Assembly (NCBI GenBank): GCA_021613375.1
Contig: CM038721.1
Location: 2,237,486 to 2,301,485 of the forward strand
Direction of reading: 5' to 3'
Length of the DNA: 64,000 nucleotides
Origin: Megaleporinus macrocephalus
Taxonomy: Eukaryota > Chordata > Actinopteri > Characiformes > Anostomidae
Below are positions 10,431 through 22,266 of the stretch, one piece after another (within the stretch, counting starts at the first letter, position 1; every line of letters starts with the position of its first letter). The notes beneath the pieces are model-generated. The model saw only the letters and a list, made by a program, of their open reading frames with translations. It was not told the DNA's origin and did not search any database. Made by a program: the position numbers and the translations under genes.

Positions 10431-11765
10431 AACCATAGAACCAACCATTAGGGACGGAGGGACTTGAAACGTTAGAAAGTTGCATCTTTTATCAGACTAA
10501 TCAGACATTCCCTGTTTCACAGTGTTTCTTACTAACAGATCATCACGGTGGGCTTCTACTAGAAGTTAATAGACTCATGTTGTTCACTATGACACACTCC
10601 TCTCTGCAGTCACTGCTTCAGTTCAGTTGTGCCTTAAAATCACTTTAAACACAAATACATGGATAGATCATAGCCTCACGTGGTTATATACGATAGAGAC
10701 ACAGCTGGTACATAGAAGGAAATGTTCAAATCTTAACTGTAAAGGAAGTGAATGTGTGTTTCCTGGAGAAGTCACCCCTGCACCTACCCACATTCACCTG
10801 CAGGTGACGCTGTCTCTATGCGCTGAGCACCACCGAGCACCAGGCTGGAATACCTGTTGACCTGCTGTGATAAATGATTTAAGCTCGGAGGGAGGGGCGC
10901 CTGTGTGAGAGTAAAGCCAGTTGATGTCTGTTTGATTTGCAGTCGTCTGAGATTAGCAAAGCAAGACTTTCCCTCCAAACGCTTCCTGTGGTTCTCAATG
11001 ACCTTCAGCAGTTCATAACATGAAAAGCACAGAAGAAAGAGATGATCAGTTCGTTTGGGGCGCCTTTTCTTTTCTCCCGATCCGGTTACGAGCCGGCACA
11101 GTGAGTAGGCAATCCACTTTCGGCCTATATGAAATCATTTCCTCCGCAGTAAGTGAGATGAGTCATTTAGTAACTCTCTCATTACCGACAAACAGGATTC
11201 CTACGCATCCCACAGGCAACAAACAGCCTTTCACTTTTCGCTCAATTATAGGAGTGGATTGAGTTTGTTTCCATCGCAGAGTCTAATCAGGGGGGATGAA
11301 TGAGGGACGTAGCAGTTTGTTTGGAAACGTGCCGATCCGTGGTTTGGACTCGGTGTTGTACACAATTTACAACTCTGGAGGGTAATGGAATATTCCTTTT
11401 GATACTTGATTGGCTTGAAACATTTATCAGAGCAACACACAGAGGAGAGCGTCGGATCTACTATCATAACACATTTATGGCATCATCTACATTCTGCTCT
11501 CCGCATTATATTCATATCTGTTTCATAACACGCGGTAGTAGTCAAATGAATGAACTTTAATTTACGATATACGTTTCATTACTTCACTGTGAACGAAAAG
11601 CAGCGGCTCAGTTACAGACTACACTAGCTGTAGTACTCGAGGCGAGTAACCTGGAGCATTCTCTAGAGGGCGTAGTATTCAACCGGTTCTGGGTAGCGAG
11701 CTAGACCTCTGAATATGTTGGTATATTTCTCATCTCATTACAAACATACATATAAAATCAGTGTG
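10431..11765. other. Low-repeat stretch; possible non-coding conserved sequence at 11000-11560
   Basis: No recognised coding domain. The part at about 11000-11560 has balanced composition and lacks the repeat families that fill the rest of the window. That would fit a conserved non-coding element, but nothing in the sequence proves it. Confidence 0.3.
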
Positions 11766-11786
11766 TGTATATATATATATAATATA

Positions 11787-11868
<82 letters not shown>
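11766..11868. repeat. (TG)n/(TA)n compound microsatellite
   Basis: TA and TG runs: a short (TA)n, then (tg)n at about 11787-11806, then (ta)n to 11868. Confidence 0.95.
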
Positions 11869-11873
<5 letters not shown>

Positions 11874-11967
11874 ATTTGTTGATTCAAATTTTTCTACAGG
11901 CTGAGTCAAAAGTTTCAGGAGACCCTATTATTTCTGAACCGAAAGATGTATCTGATGTATCTGAATA

Positions 11968-12080
11968 GTAACGGTGTTTAGAGTCAGTACGGTCCAGTTA
12001 GAGGAGATCTCCTCAGGCCGGTCCGGACCATCATCATCTCTAACGTGTGTTCTGATTCAGTGGTGTATCCTGTTTTATAC
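11968..12080 (+). repeat. Dispersed direct repeat, copy 1 of 2
   Basis: Shares taacggtgttta, then a block containing gttagaggagatctcctcag and attcagtggtgtatcctgtt, with the copy at 12483-12591. The two are about 515 bp apart in direct orientation. Each contains the palindrome gaggagatctcctc. Confidence 0.8.
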
Positions 12081-12302
12081 ACTACCAGTTCTAAAACTTT
12101 TGGCCGGTAACGTACTAAAGATAAGGTCAGATAATCCTTTATTAGTCCCACAGTGGGGGAATATATATATATATATTATGGCCATTTATAATAAATTACT
12201 TTTGCCCAGTGTTGTATATCAATCAACTTGAATTCAAATTCAAGCACTACAGGGTTAACACACATTAAATAATATAGAGGGAAAACAAGGAAATAAAAGA
12301 AA

Positions 12303-12326
12303 TATATATATATATATATATATATA
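12303..12326. repeat. (TA)n microsatellite
   Basis: Short pure TA run; another lies at 12164-12178. Confidence 0.9.
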
Positions 12327-12329
12327 AGA

Positions 12330-12480
12330 GCAGAGGTGGTAAGTAATGAAGTACAAGTAATTTGTTACTGTACTTAAGTACCTTACTTGACTATTTCTGT
12401 CACCTAATACTTTTTACTTTTACTCACTACATTTCAAAAGAAAAATCTGTTCTTTTTACTACAGTTTCTACATCACTACA
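12330..12480 (+). mobile_element. Common fish interspersed repeat (acttaagtac-rich), relative of 28315
   Basis: Reads gaggtggtaagtaatgaagt then gttactgtacttaagtacct and tactcactacatttc. I recognise the pattern of repeated tactt/aagta steps as a very common teleost interspersed repeat. A related sequence lies at 28315-28860. Confidence 0.55.
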
Positions 12481-12482
12481 TT

Positions 12483-12591
12483 AACGGTGTTTAATTAGAG
12501 TCAGTAGGTCCAGTTAGAGGAGATCTCCTCAGGCCGGTCAGGACCCTCATCATCTCTAGCGTGTGTTCTGATTCAGTGGTGTATCCTGTTT
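12483..12591 (+). repeat. Dispersed direct repeat, copy 2 of 2
   Basis: See 11968-12080. Differences are a few substitutions and a small insertion (gtttaattagag for gtttagag). Confidence 0.8.
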
Positions 12592-13940
12592 ACTGAAGTA
12601 TCTAGTATCAGCATATTATACCATCAACTACTGAAACACCAACACACCACACATACCGTTCAGTATATTTCAGTATATTTACTGTTTAAATACTGAACTG
12701 AATTAATTATTTATAAACTAATAAAACATGTTTTTACTCACTTTAATAAAAACAAGAACTACATTAAACAGACAGAACGTTTCTGAAAAAAAGAGAATCT
12801 TAAACTGTTTATTTTTATAAAAAGTAAATAAAACATATTGTTAACTCAATTTAAAAAATGTATATGTTGGTTCACGAAGCGGTAGTCTCCAAAACTAGGC
12901 GAGCAAGTCTTCGTCCATTCCTGTGTGTTCGCTGCACTCCCTAATCTGCACACATCTGATTGGCTGAGGAGCCTTTGCTGATCTTACAGCGCACGTGATT
13001 GGTCTGTGAGTTTACTGCACCGCAAAGTTTGTATACCATAAAGACAAGAAAAGCTCCGCCTCTTAAAATAAACACTGTCAGAATTAAATGCTCCTCAATA
13101 GATTATCAATTTGGATCCACATTGGTCTATTAGTGACCTCTGTCACTGTGACCTCAAGATGGTGCCCAAACATGGCACCATCTTGAAAGCCGCCATATTG
13201 GATCAAAGGCTAATTTTTCCAATGGGAAGATGGTCGTGTAGCAGATCAAAGAAGAGCAGAACTGCCTCAGAAATCGATTGATCCAATCAGATTTGAGCTT
13301 TTTACGTTATTAACACAAAAAGTTACAACAACCACATTGAACAACATGTGCAGTGAGCTGTCCCTGGTGATGAACTGTGCCTTCAGATCTGTGGTCAGTG
13401 TGGTAGTTGTTGCAACTTTCTGTTTTGATAACGTTTGAACCAGAAGAGATATTGCTAATCTGATTGCATCAGTCAAAGGAGTGACTCCAAGCATTTTGAC
13501 TCTCAGAGTCACTGGCCAGAAGTCGACCCAACTTCCAGACATGCTGGAGTTGAAGAACTGTTCCTAGTTCATGCAAAATGTAGTGTTATAAATATTTATG
13601 CTGTTGTTTCTTTGCCTATTGTGTTAATATCCTTCACATTTTACAATATGGTATGTTCTTTTGTCAGGTAACAGCCCCCAAATGAGTAGCCTCGGAAACA
13701 TCCAGACTTGGAGGGGCTGTAAATTCCTGGGTGAGCCTCAACACCTCCATCCATAGAGGGTTCCTTTAGTCAATGGGACAACAAGAAGGTGTGGTTTTAC
13801 TCTGGTTTTTACTGAAGACCATAACTTTGAAAACTTGAGTCTTGACCTATGCAGCCCATCTAGCAGACGTTAGAAGAGCAGGAGAGCTGAAGAGCCGTGG
13901 GCTCGGACTTAGCTATGCTATGCTTGTGTTTATAGCGTTT
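12592..13940. other. No gene recognised
   Basis: Contains a phrase, caagatggtgcccaaacatg, with an inverted near-copy (tggcaccatcttg) at about 13155-13187, and a minus-strand frame of 91 codons at 13267-13542 with no recognised domain. No splice-supported gene model is evident. Confidence 0.35.
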
Positions 13941-13943
13941 ATA

Positions 13944-14566
13944 GGGTGTCTCAAAACCTAGTGAGCTCCTACATAGGCAGCATTCTACATCATAGTATGC
14001 GCTCCCAACATGTAGACTGTCCCAATTCTTACATACCTTAAACATGCTGTCTACTGAGGAACCTTATTTACACCTGATTTTAAGAAGCATCGAACTCTTC
14101 CTCAGCCACTAAGACAATCCCATGATGCAGCGCAGGCTAATCTAGGAGCAGTGAAGTGGTTTTAAAATGTGAGTTATTTTGATTCTCTGGAGTTTTAATG
14201 TGTTTCTGGTCATATAATCACACAAAACAGTATTTAATTATCAACTCTGTAACGAGTCCTTCACCATTTAGCAGTTTATACTCGAGCCATTAGCATTTAT
14301 GCTAACGAATTTTTAAGCCTCGGGCTATTGTTTTGGATGCCGGCCGGTAGCTTAGCAACCAGCTAAAGCACCAGTGGCGTGCTGCAGTGGGCGGGAACAA
14401 GCCGTGACGCAGTCTCTCTCTAACTAGAGCGTCTCAGTAATCTGTTTTATGAGGAGAGATGAGGAGAGAACACTGATACTTACACACTCACTACCTAGAC
14501 AGCCTACTTACACACTCACTACCTAGACAGCCTACTTAGACACTCACTAGGATTTGAGACACACCC
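13944..14566. mobile_element. MITE with 3-bp target duplication (copy 1)
   Basis: The left end gggtgtctcaaaacctagtg and the right end, read on the other strand as gggtgtgtctcaaatcctag, are inverted repeats. The element is flanked by ATA on both sides (13941-13943 and 14567-14569). A 3-bp duplication is typical of PIF/Harbinger-type elements, so that class is a reasonable guess. It has no coding sequence. It is 623 bp long with two full 28-bp units near the right end; the copy at 41490 is 707 bp with five. Confidence 0.8.
14479..14553. repeat. 28-bp tandem units in MITE copy 1 (2 full units)
   Basis: Units contain cactcactacctagacagc. The last partial unit runs into the right inverted end (cactcactaggat), so the array appears to grow from the subterminal sequence. 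Confidence 0.9.
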
Positions 14567-14584
14567 ATAGTGTTGGGGAGGGTT

Positions 14585-14815
14585 TATGCCAAGTATGGCT
14601 CCAGTGAATCATCCAGCCATGATCTCAGAAGCAGAATATAATTGCTGCACTATTTAAGGTAAAACGGAACCTTAAACAAGAAACCAATGACTAAGAGGCT
14701 GTATGCCAGTGCCAGAATGTAAATGTTATACCATTTAAGGTGGAACGGAAACATGCAAATAAGAAGCTATAAGAAGCTACACGCACTACCTCCATCTCCT
14801 CCACTCTATGAGGCT
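14585..14815 (+). repeat. Interspersed repeat related to 57940-58970, with a single 27-bp-type unit
   Basis: Holds ccatttaaggtggaacgg and agaagctataagaagcta, also found in the 82-bp family at 57940-58970. It ends with a lone stretch at 14777-14807 (starting ctacacgcactacctccatc) that is identical to variant units in the array beginning 0.8 kb downstream. Confidence 0.7.
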
Positions 14816-15629
14816 TCACTGTGAGTACATGAGAACACTTTTTGGTGGTGTCCGTTATCCAGAAACCCACCGCTGTGATATAGGCTTCACTGAATATGAG
14901 TATTTATTTATTTTATTTTTTTTTAGTGGAGGTTATGGACTTTATTGTTAAAGAGCCAACTCAAAGCAAGTCATCATTATATAAATGGATGAGCCCCCCC
15001 GTGTGGAAATGCACTCAACAAGCTTCACTCTGACTACCAACCACATGCTGTTTCCACCCTGAGAGTAATTCCGATGATGGAACGCATGATGCAGCCGCCG
15101 GCTTTAAATCAAAGCACACACTGGACGGGAACGCTGCGTGCCAGGTGGCAGGACCGATCCAGGAACGGCACTCCGAGTCTGAGCCGCTGGCTGCGTTCCC
15201 ACACGTTTACTCCTCGGATGCCCATCATGTAGGGAATACAAACCCGCTGGTGTAGTCCTTCGCTGTGCACTCGCTCCGCTCACTCCTCCTCCTCCTCCTC
15301 CATTCTTCTCAGTTCAGCAACAGTCAATAGATTTGTCAGCATTAATAATTTCTGGGGACTCATTTCTTTGACTCATTTGAAACGTCTGCGTAGTGACTGC
15401 AGTGAATCAATCACGGTGCGCAGGAAAAAAAGAAAAACGCCGTTGCCCAGGCAACTCTCATGACATCTGTCAGATTCCCGGCACTTTTTTTTTTTATCTC
15501 GCCGAGAGACTCATTTGCCATTCTCTCAGACTTCAGTCATACAAACATATACTCAAACATACATACAGAGCATCAGCTAACCATACCAGACAGAGGAGTC
15601 AATAACAAATACCCTATAAATACCCTCCC
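14816..15629. other. No gene recognised; some low-repeat sequence
   Basis: Includes a (ctc)n stretch near 15283-15302 and otherwise unremarkable sequence. A frame from 15460 continues into the array but its upstream part has no recognised domain. Confidence 0.35.
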
Positions 15630-16882
15630 TGCCTCCACCTCCTCCACTCTGTTCCTCACCTCCACCTCATCCACTCTGTTCCACACCTCCATCTCCTTCA
15701 CTCTGTTCCTCACCTCCATCTCCTCCACTCTGTTCCTCACCTCCATCTCCTCCACTCTGTTCCACACCTCCATCTCCTCCACTCTGTTCCACACCTCCAT
15801 CTCCTCCACTCTGTTCCACACCTCCATCTCCTCCACTCTGTTCCACACCTCCATCTCCTCCACTCTGTTCCTCACCTCCATCTCCTCCACTCTGTTCCAC
15901 ACCTCCATCTCCTCCACTCTGTTCCTCACCTCCATCTCCTCCACTCTGTTCCTCACCTCCACCTCCTCCATTCTGTTCCTCACCTCCACCTCCTCCACTC
16001 TGTTCCTCACCTCCATCTCCTCAACTTTGTTCTACACACACTACCTCCATCTCCTCCACTCTGTTCCTCACCTCCATCTCCTCCACTTTGTTCTACACGC
16101 ACTACCTGCACCTCCTCCACTCTGTTCCTCACCTCCATCTCTTCCACTCTGTTCTACACGCACTACCTTCATCTCCTCCACTCTGTTCCTCACCTCCATC
16201 TCCTCCACTCTGTTCCTCACCTCCATCTCCTCCACTCTGCTCCTCACCTCCATCTCCTCCACTCTGTTCTACACGCACTACCTCCATCTCCTCCATTCTG
16301 TTCCTCACCTCCATCTTCTCCACTCTGTTCCTCACCTCCATCTCCTCCACTCTGTTCTACACGCACTACCTCCATCTCCTCCACTCTGTTCCTCACCTCC
16401 ATCTCTTCCACTCTGTTCTACACGCACTACCTTCATCTCCTCCACTCTGTTCCTCACCTCCATCTCCTCCACTCTGTTCCTCACCTCCATCTTCTCCACT
16501 CTGTTCTACACGCACTACCTCCATCTCCTCCATTCTGTTCCTCACCTCCATCTTCTCCACTCTGTTCCTCACCTCCATCTTCTCCACTCTGTTCTACACG
16601 CACTACCTCCATCTCCTCCACTCTGTTCCTCACCTCCATCTCTTTCATTCTGTTCTACACGCACTACCTTCATCTCCTCCACTCTATTCCTCACCTCCAT
16701 CTCCTCCACTCTATTCCTCACCTCCATCTCCTCCACTCTGTTCCTTACCGCCATCTCTTCTACTCTGTTCTACACGCACTACCTCCATCTCCTCCACTCT
16801 GTTCCTCACCTCCATCTTCTCCACTCTGTTCTACACGCACTACCTCCATCTCCTCCACTCTGTTCTACACGCACTGCCTCTA
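15630..16882. repeat. 27-bp minisatellite with higher-order structure
   Basis: The basic 27-bp unit contains ctccatctcctccactctgt and a ttcctcac or ttccacac step. In the second half, units carrying tctacacgcactac alternate with plain ones to give a repeat of roughly 240 bp (for example 16271 and 16508). Frames on both strands stay open for hundreds of codons because 27 is divisible by 3. The reverse-complement family forms the array at 29131. Confidence 0.95.
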
Positions 16883-17546
16883 TCTGGATTTCCAATGTCA
16901 GTTGAATCAGCGTTTATGATCAATATTGATATAAAAATAACTGATTGATTGATTCTGTTGGCTCTGAATTGAAGTGGTATAGCATGCTCACGACTAGTTT
17001 TATATTTTAATTGATCTTTTCAGAAGGCTGCAGCACTTAACCCAACACTTAATCTACAGGCAGGTGTGACAGCGAGAGCAGACTCAAACTGTCTCCACCG
17101 ACTACAATCCCAATACAGTAGGGTTCACTGAGACCGCCAGCCCAGCATGCCAAGAGACGGATTGGCATTTGGAATGTTCTGGACAGTTCTTCTCGGCCTG
17201 CTGGGGGACTCATTTCTCGCTTTACTGTTAAAGTCTGTTTTTAAACTTGCCCTTCACCTTGCTCGCTCCAAACCCCAGCAGTGCACTGACCATTACGTGT
17301 ACAGATGGCACCAGAATGAGAAGAAGTGTGAGGACATTCTGAAGTTCTGAAGTTCTCGGAGGGCTAGTGTACTTTTAAAACTGAGGTGCCAAGAATGTTC
17401 TTTGGAGCGATGTCTGATTACTTTCACTGTCCTGAGCTCTCGCCTCGCTGGAGTGTGGGGTAGCTCACGCCAGCTTTAAACGTGAGGTCAGTGATGAGAG
17501 CAGTGAATAACAACGATGACCATATACACTGTAATAAACCAGCTTT
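16883..17546. other. No gene recognised
   Basis: Contains a 67-codon frame at 17147-17350 with a hydrophobic N-terminal stretch but no recognised domain and no supporting context. I do not call it a gene. Confidence 0.35.
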
Positions 17547-17982
17547 AGTATAATGTGTTGTTATGGTAACAGACTAGGAGGTTTTGAGTTAGCTAACGTT
17601 TATATCAACTTTAGTCAGAAATCACTCTGAAACGTTAAATTACATTACTCTCATGTACATTACTCTTACATAAATAATAAAATATAATAAATAAAATAAA
17701 ATGAATAAATAAATAAATAAAAGGACACCATCGTTAGAAGTGTATGTATGTAATGTTCCAGAGGGCGCTGTTTGGGACACAGCCTTACTGTCTGACAATA
17801 ATGTTAGTCTAGTCTAGTCAGGAAACCTTAACATACATTTATTATCATTTCATTTCAGTATTGTGCTACAAAGAAAATACTACTTTTTTTTAGTTATATG
17901 TGTATATAATCCACACATTGCATGTGGAGTATCTAGCTTTAATTTAATTTATCTAATAATAAACAGACGTACAGATAATGTT
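17547..17982 (+). repeat. Dispersed repeat copy 1 (partner 22715-23135)
   Basis: Shares gtataatgtgttgttatggt, ggcgctgtttgggacacagc, tagtctagtctagtcaggaa and a shared end near taataataaacagacgtaca with 22715-23135. Each copy carries small independent insertions, deletions and substitutions. It has no coding sequence. The family is not recognised. Confidence 0.8.
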
Positions 17983-18129
17983 GTTTATTTATTAGTAATT
18001 TACTGTAATTCCTCAAATGTTGTTCTACGTCACTATATATACAGTGATTTACTACCTTACCTACAGTGGAATCAGCTTATAGGTAATATTTAGGGGGTAG
18101 GGTGGGCTTTGATTTATATTAGCAAATGT

Positions 18130-18641
18130 GTCCCCCCCAATGTCAAAGCTGCTCCTATGCCCTTGGTATCATGCTTATCCGTTTTTTTCTCTTTCCTTTA
18201 GTGTGTTGTGGGTTTTTGTTTGTGTAAACATTCCACAAAGTTCTGAAGCCCAAGGTACACGCCAGAATTCCAACACTATTCTCTGTTACAAAGTGACATC
18301 ATCTCGTAACACAATCCTTGCCGTCTGCCTACCAGCAAGCTCGGCACATCCTTACACAACACAGAGAGAGTTAAACAGTAAAAACTGAGTTCCGCTCTAA
18401 TCCAGCTTGGAAAGGTAGATCTACCTTGTTCTATCAGACTTCTAGGATTGGACTCTGGCTCAAACTGATACAGCAGAACCCACATCATTGTAAGAGCAGC
18501 CACAGCGGAACTTGTAGTTGGATGCTGATCTGGTGGCCAAGTTCAGTGTTTTGGTGTTTTATATGTGGTCTTTCTGCCTGATGTTCAATAAAAGAGCACT
18601 TCCAATGGTAGGATCATTGCCTCCTACTCTATGATGCTGCA
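18130..18641 (+). mobile_element. Possible solo LTR end of a retrotransposon
   Basis: The stretch carries a polyadenylation-like signal (caataaaagagc, about 18587) and ends in ...gatgctgca directly before a tRNA-Leu-type primer site. That order (signal, CA end, primer site) is how a 5' LTR is arranged. The left edge and any TG start are not clear, so the extent is a guess. Confidence 0.35.
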
Positions 18642-18642
18642 G

Positions 18643-18660
18643 TGGTGTCAGAAGTGGGCT
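18643..18660 (+). other. Candidate retrotransposon primer-binding site (tRNA-Leu type)
   Basis: tggtgtcagaagtgggct closely resembles the complement of a eukaryotic tRNA-Leu 3' end (tggtgtcagnagtggg). It sits 1 bp after a CA-ended AT-rich block, the usual place for a primer-binding site. Confidence 0.45.
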
Positions 18661-19300
18661 AGTACCCTCCTAGTGAGCTGGTTAGTAATGGAGCTTCCTC
18701 AAAATCAAGAGCAGACACGAGAGCCTGAGGGGGGAGGCCTTCGAAAGTGAAAACCATTAAAGGCTGCAGAATGGACGTGCTGTAGTAGAGCAGTTGGTGA
18801 GCCAGTATGGTGGAGAGAGAGGATGCTGCAGTGGCTGACATGTTGTGGTTTGAGTATAGTGGCTCATATCCCTTCCGCGACCAGGTGTGCTGGCATACAT
18901 TGAGAGGGGCACGTCAAATGATTGGACGGTGACCAGCTCAGGAAAGCCACCAGTGGCGAAGGCTTGGCCGCAGCATGCAGGGGGGGTGTTCATGCCAGTG
19001 CTGGTGGGGCGGTGGGTGACGGAGAAAGCAGATGGTGGCTGGGTGGAACGTCGTTGTTGCTGCCAATTTGATGTGGTGCACTATGGGAATTTTCTGGGGG
19101 CTGGTTGGGAACACATGTGCACCCAGGGACTTGACACGACCTGGTATGTCGCCATGACTGCCGAGACCCATGCGGCCCGGACATGCTGACTGATTACTCT
19201 GCAGTATAAACAACATACCAACTACCAGATAATGCAACCAACTTCTAAGACTGAGCTTTGTGGGCATCATTGTCTTTGATCAACTAAAAGTCTTGGTCAG
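18661..19300 (+). other. Sequence after the primer-site; possible decayed LTR-element interior
   Basis: A frame of 100 codons at 18887-19189 (starting MLAYIERGTSND) is open, but I recognise no gag, protease or polymerase motif. Composition is more GC-rich than the flanks. Its place after the candidate primer site makes a decayed leader/gag region possible. Confidence 0.25.
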
Positions 19301-19301
19301 G

Positions 19302-19374
19302 GACTGGATAGCTCAGTCGGTAGAGCATCAGTCTTTTAATCTGAGGGTCCAGGGCTCAAGTCCCTGTTTGGGCG
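19302..19374 (+). pseudogene. tRNA-Lys(TTT) pseudogene
   Basis: 73 nt with the full tRNA layout: tagctcagtcggtagagc as D-arm and A box, anticodon loop cttttaa with TTT at 19335-19337, and a T-arm cagggctcaagtccctg. Several changes damage it. The acceptor stem has an A-G mismatch at pair 2 and G-U wobbles at pairs 4, 5 and 6. The anticodon stem has a T-T mismatch at pair 31-39. The invariant T54 is C (19355), which alters the B box. No run of four T follows within 30 bp, because a hAT-like element begins 5 bp downstream. It could also be the head of a tRNA-Lys-derived SINE, but no SINE body follows. Confidence 0.85.
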
Positions 19375-19832
19375 AATCCAGATGTGTGGACTTGAGTCCT
19401 ACTTGAGTCACTAAACTGATGACTTGTGACTTGACTTGACAATATCACTAAAGACTTGTGACTTGACTTAGACTTTACCTTTACTGACTTAGACTTATCG
19501 GAATCGGACTTGAGCTATAAGGCTTGAAAAGACTCGCCAAAACTTCAAATAACTGATAATTTTCTAATAAATGGTGCTGTAACGCTAGGCAGGTATGCTG
19601 CACCACTCAGTTAATCTGTAACCTAGCAACAAGTGAAGTTATGCAGCCAATCACGGGAAGCTTTGGGGGGCGCCAGTGTTGAATTTGTGTGTGGAGACGA
19701 GGAGCAACATACCGTTCAGCTACAAAGATTCTGCTGCAGTAAATAAAAAAGAACTGAGACATGCAGGACACGTGGAGTGAAGATCACAGATGGAGCTGCA
19801 ACCACTTCAAACTCTGTTTCTCTTCAGAGACA

Positions 19833-19901
19833 CGAAGAACAGGAAGTCTCTGCTCTGAGGAACAGGAAGTCTCTGCTCTGAAGAACAGGAAGTCTCTGCT
19901 C
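19833..19901. repeat. 23-bp tandem units, 3 copies (hAT copy 1)
   Basis: Unit gaacaggaagtctctgctct plus a gaa/gag step. Copy 2 of the element has six units at the same place, and the fragment at 61233 has only one diverged unit-like segment there. Confidence 0.9.
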
Positions 19902-20339
19902 TGTATATTTCACACACAGCAGTTAGCTAGCTAGCTGACTAACAAGCTAGCAAACTTAGCTACATGATGATAAACAGCAGCTAGTGTGAGGGAAGCTCTC
20001 TCCCTCTGTTCCTCCTCCTAGATCTTCCACCGTCCACTGAGAACTTCACTGAAACATTAAAGCGTTTAGGAAGCTCAGCATCTCAGACAGGAAGTGATCC
20101 AGTAGAGCAGAACAGTACAATCACTGATCAGTCCATGCAGAGCTACTGCAGAGTCACACATACTGTTAGGACTGAAAGACCCGTCCAGATATTAATGGTT
20201 ATGGTTTAGAATGTGATTATTAAATTCCTGTAGGTGTAATTAATGAGTACTAATACTTCATACAGTGCAGTGTTTCTCAGCCTCGGCCTTCAAGACCCAC
20301 TGCCTCACATTTTAGTGGTTTTCTGCTTTCAGCACCTAT

Positions 20340-20722
20340 TTTAACTGGTAATGGACTGGTAATGAGGTGATTGGACTGGTAATGGACTGGTAATGAGGTG
20401 ATTGGACTAGTAATGGACTGGTAATGAGGTGATTGGACTGGTAATGGACTGGTAATGAGGTGATTGGACTGGTAATGGACTGGTAATGAGGTGATTGGAC
20501 TGGTAATTGACTGGTAATGAGGTGATTGGACTGGTAATGAGATGATTAGACTGGTAATGGACTGGTAATGAGATGATTGGACTGGTAATGGACTGGTAAT
20601 GAGGTGATTGGACTGGTAATTGACTGGTAATGAGGTGATTGGACTGGTAATGAGATGATTAGACTGGTAATGGACTGGTAATGAGATGATTGGACTGGTA
20701 ATGGACTGGTAATGAGGTGATT
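20340..20722. repeat. 31-bp minisatellite (hAT copy 1)
   Basis: Units combine ggactggtaatg twice with aggtgatt; some units lack one half. The same array is at 39138-39551 in copy 2. Confidence 0.9.
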
Positions 20723-20883
20723 AGTGATTAGAAATGATCTAATTTCATATGCAAGTTATTTTTGTTATAATAGAAACTTTAAAAATGTTAATGTTATATT
20801 AATGTTAGTTTAATGTTCTACTAATCAACTGCATCAACTGTGTTAAATACTGAAATGACGTTACATCTGGTGACTTGACTAGA

Positions 20884-22266
20884 ACTCGAAGTTTAAGACT
20901 CGAGACTCGCTTGTATTACCTTGGGACTTGACTCGAGACTCACTTGTATTACCTTGGGACTTGACTCGAGACTCGCTTGTTTTGCCTTCGGACTTGACTC
21001 GAGACTCGCTTGTATTGCCTTCGGACTTGATTCGAGACTCGCTTGTATTACCTTGGGGCTTGACTCGAGACTCACTTGTATTGCCCTGGGACTTGACTCG
21101 AGACTCGCTTGTATTACCTTGGGACTTGACTCGAGACTCGCTTGTATTGCCTTTGGACTTGACTCGAGACTCGCTTGTATTACCTTGGGGCTTGACTCGA
21201 GACTCACTTGTATTGCCTTGGGACTTGATTCGAGACTCGCTTGTATTGACTTGGGACTTGACTCGAGACTTGCTTGTTTTACCTTGGGACTTGACTCGAG
21301 ACTCGCTTGTTTTACCTTGGGACTTGACTCGAGACTCACTTGTATTACCTTGGGACTTAACTCGAGACTCGCTTGTTTTGCCTTCAGACTTGACTCGAGA
21401 CTCGCTTGTATTACCTTGGGACTTGACTCGAGACTCGCTTGTATTGCCTTCGGACTTGATTCGAGACTCGCTTGTATTACCTTGGGGCTTGACTCGAGAC
21501 TCACTTGTATTGCCTTGGGACTTGAATCGAGACTCGCTTGTATTGACTTGGGACTTGATTCGAGACTTGTTTGTATTGACTTGGGACTTGACTAGAGACT
21601 CCTTTGTATTGACTTGGGACTTGACTCGAGACTTGCTTGTATTGACTTGGGACTTGACTTGAGACTTGCTTGTATTGACTTGGGACTTGACTCGAGACTC
21701 GCTTGTATTACCTTGGGACTTGACTCGAGACTCGCTTGTATTGACTTGGGACTTGATTCGAGACTCGCTTGTATTACCTTGGGGCTTGACTCGAGACTCA
21801 CTTGTATTGCCTTGGGACTTGAATCGAGACTCGCTTGTATTACCTTGGGACTTGACTCGAGACTCGCTTGTATTGCCTTCGGACTTGACTCGAGACTCGC
21901 TTGTATTACCTTGGGACTTGACTCGAGACTCGCTTGTATTGCCTTCGGACTTGACTCGAGACTCGCTTGTATTACCTTGGGACTTGACTCGAGACTCGCT
22001 TGTATTGCCTTCGGACTTGATTCGAGACTCGCTTGTATTACCTTGGGACTTGACTCGAGACTCGCTTGTATTGACTTGGGACTTGACTCGAGACTCGCTT
22101 GTATTGACTTGGGACTTGATTCGAGACTTGTTTGTATTGACTTGGGACTTGACTAGAGACTCCTTTGTATTGACTTGGGACTTGACTCTAGACTTGCTTG
22201 TATTGACTTGGGACTTGACTCGAGACTTGCTTGTATTGACTTGGGACTTGACTCGAGACTTAGCAG
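20884..22266. repeat. 33-bp minisatellite, about 41 units
   Basis: Units contain cttgggacttgactcgagac followed by tcgcttgtatt with variants (accttggg, gccttcgg, gacttggg), giving a recurrent ctcgag site. 33 bp is 11 codons, so the minus strand stays open for 471 codons reading SRVKSQGNTSE-type repeats, and plus-strand frames are open as well. Copy 2 of the element has at most one such unit here, so the array is specific to this copy. Confidence 0.95.

Noticed and set aside
15460..16905. 481-codon open frame of Ser/Thr/Leu-rich repeats
   Set aside because: Product of the 27-bp array; the opposite strand is open as well and the upstream 50 codons have no domain.
17147..17350. 67-codon frame with a hydrophobic segment
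   Set aside because: Short, no homologous motif, no supporting splice or promoter context, and random frames of this size are expected.
19302..19374. Functional tRNA-Lys gene
   Set aside because: T54 changed, a T-T mismatch in the anticodon stem, a weakened acceptor stem and no downstream T-run argue for a pseudogene.
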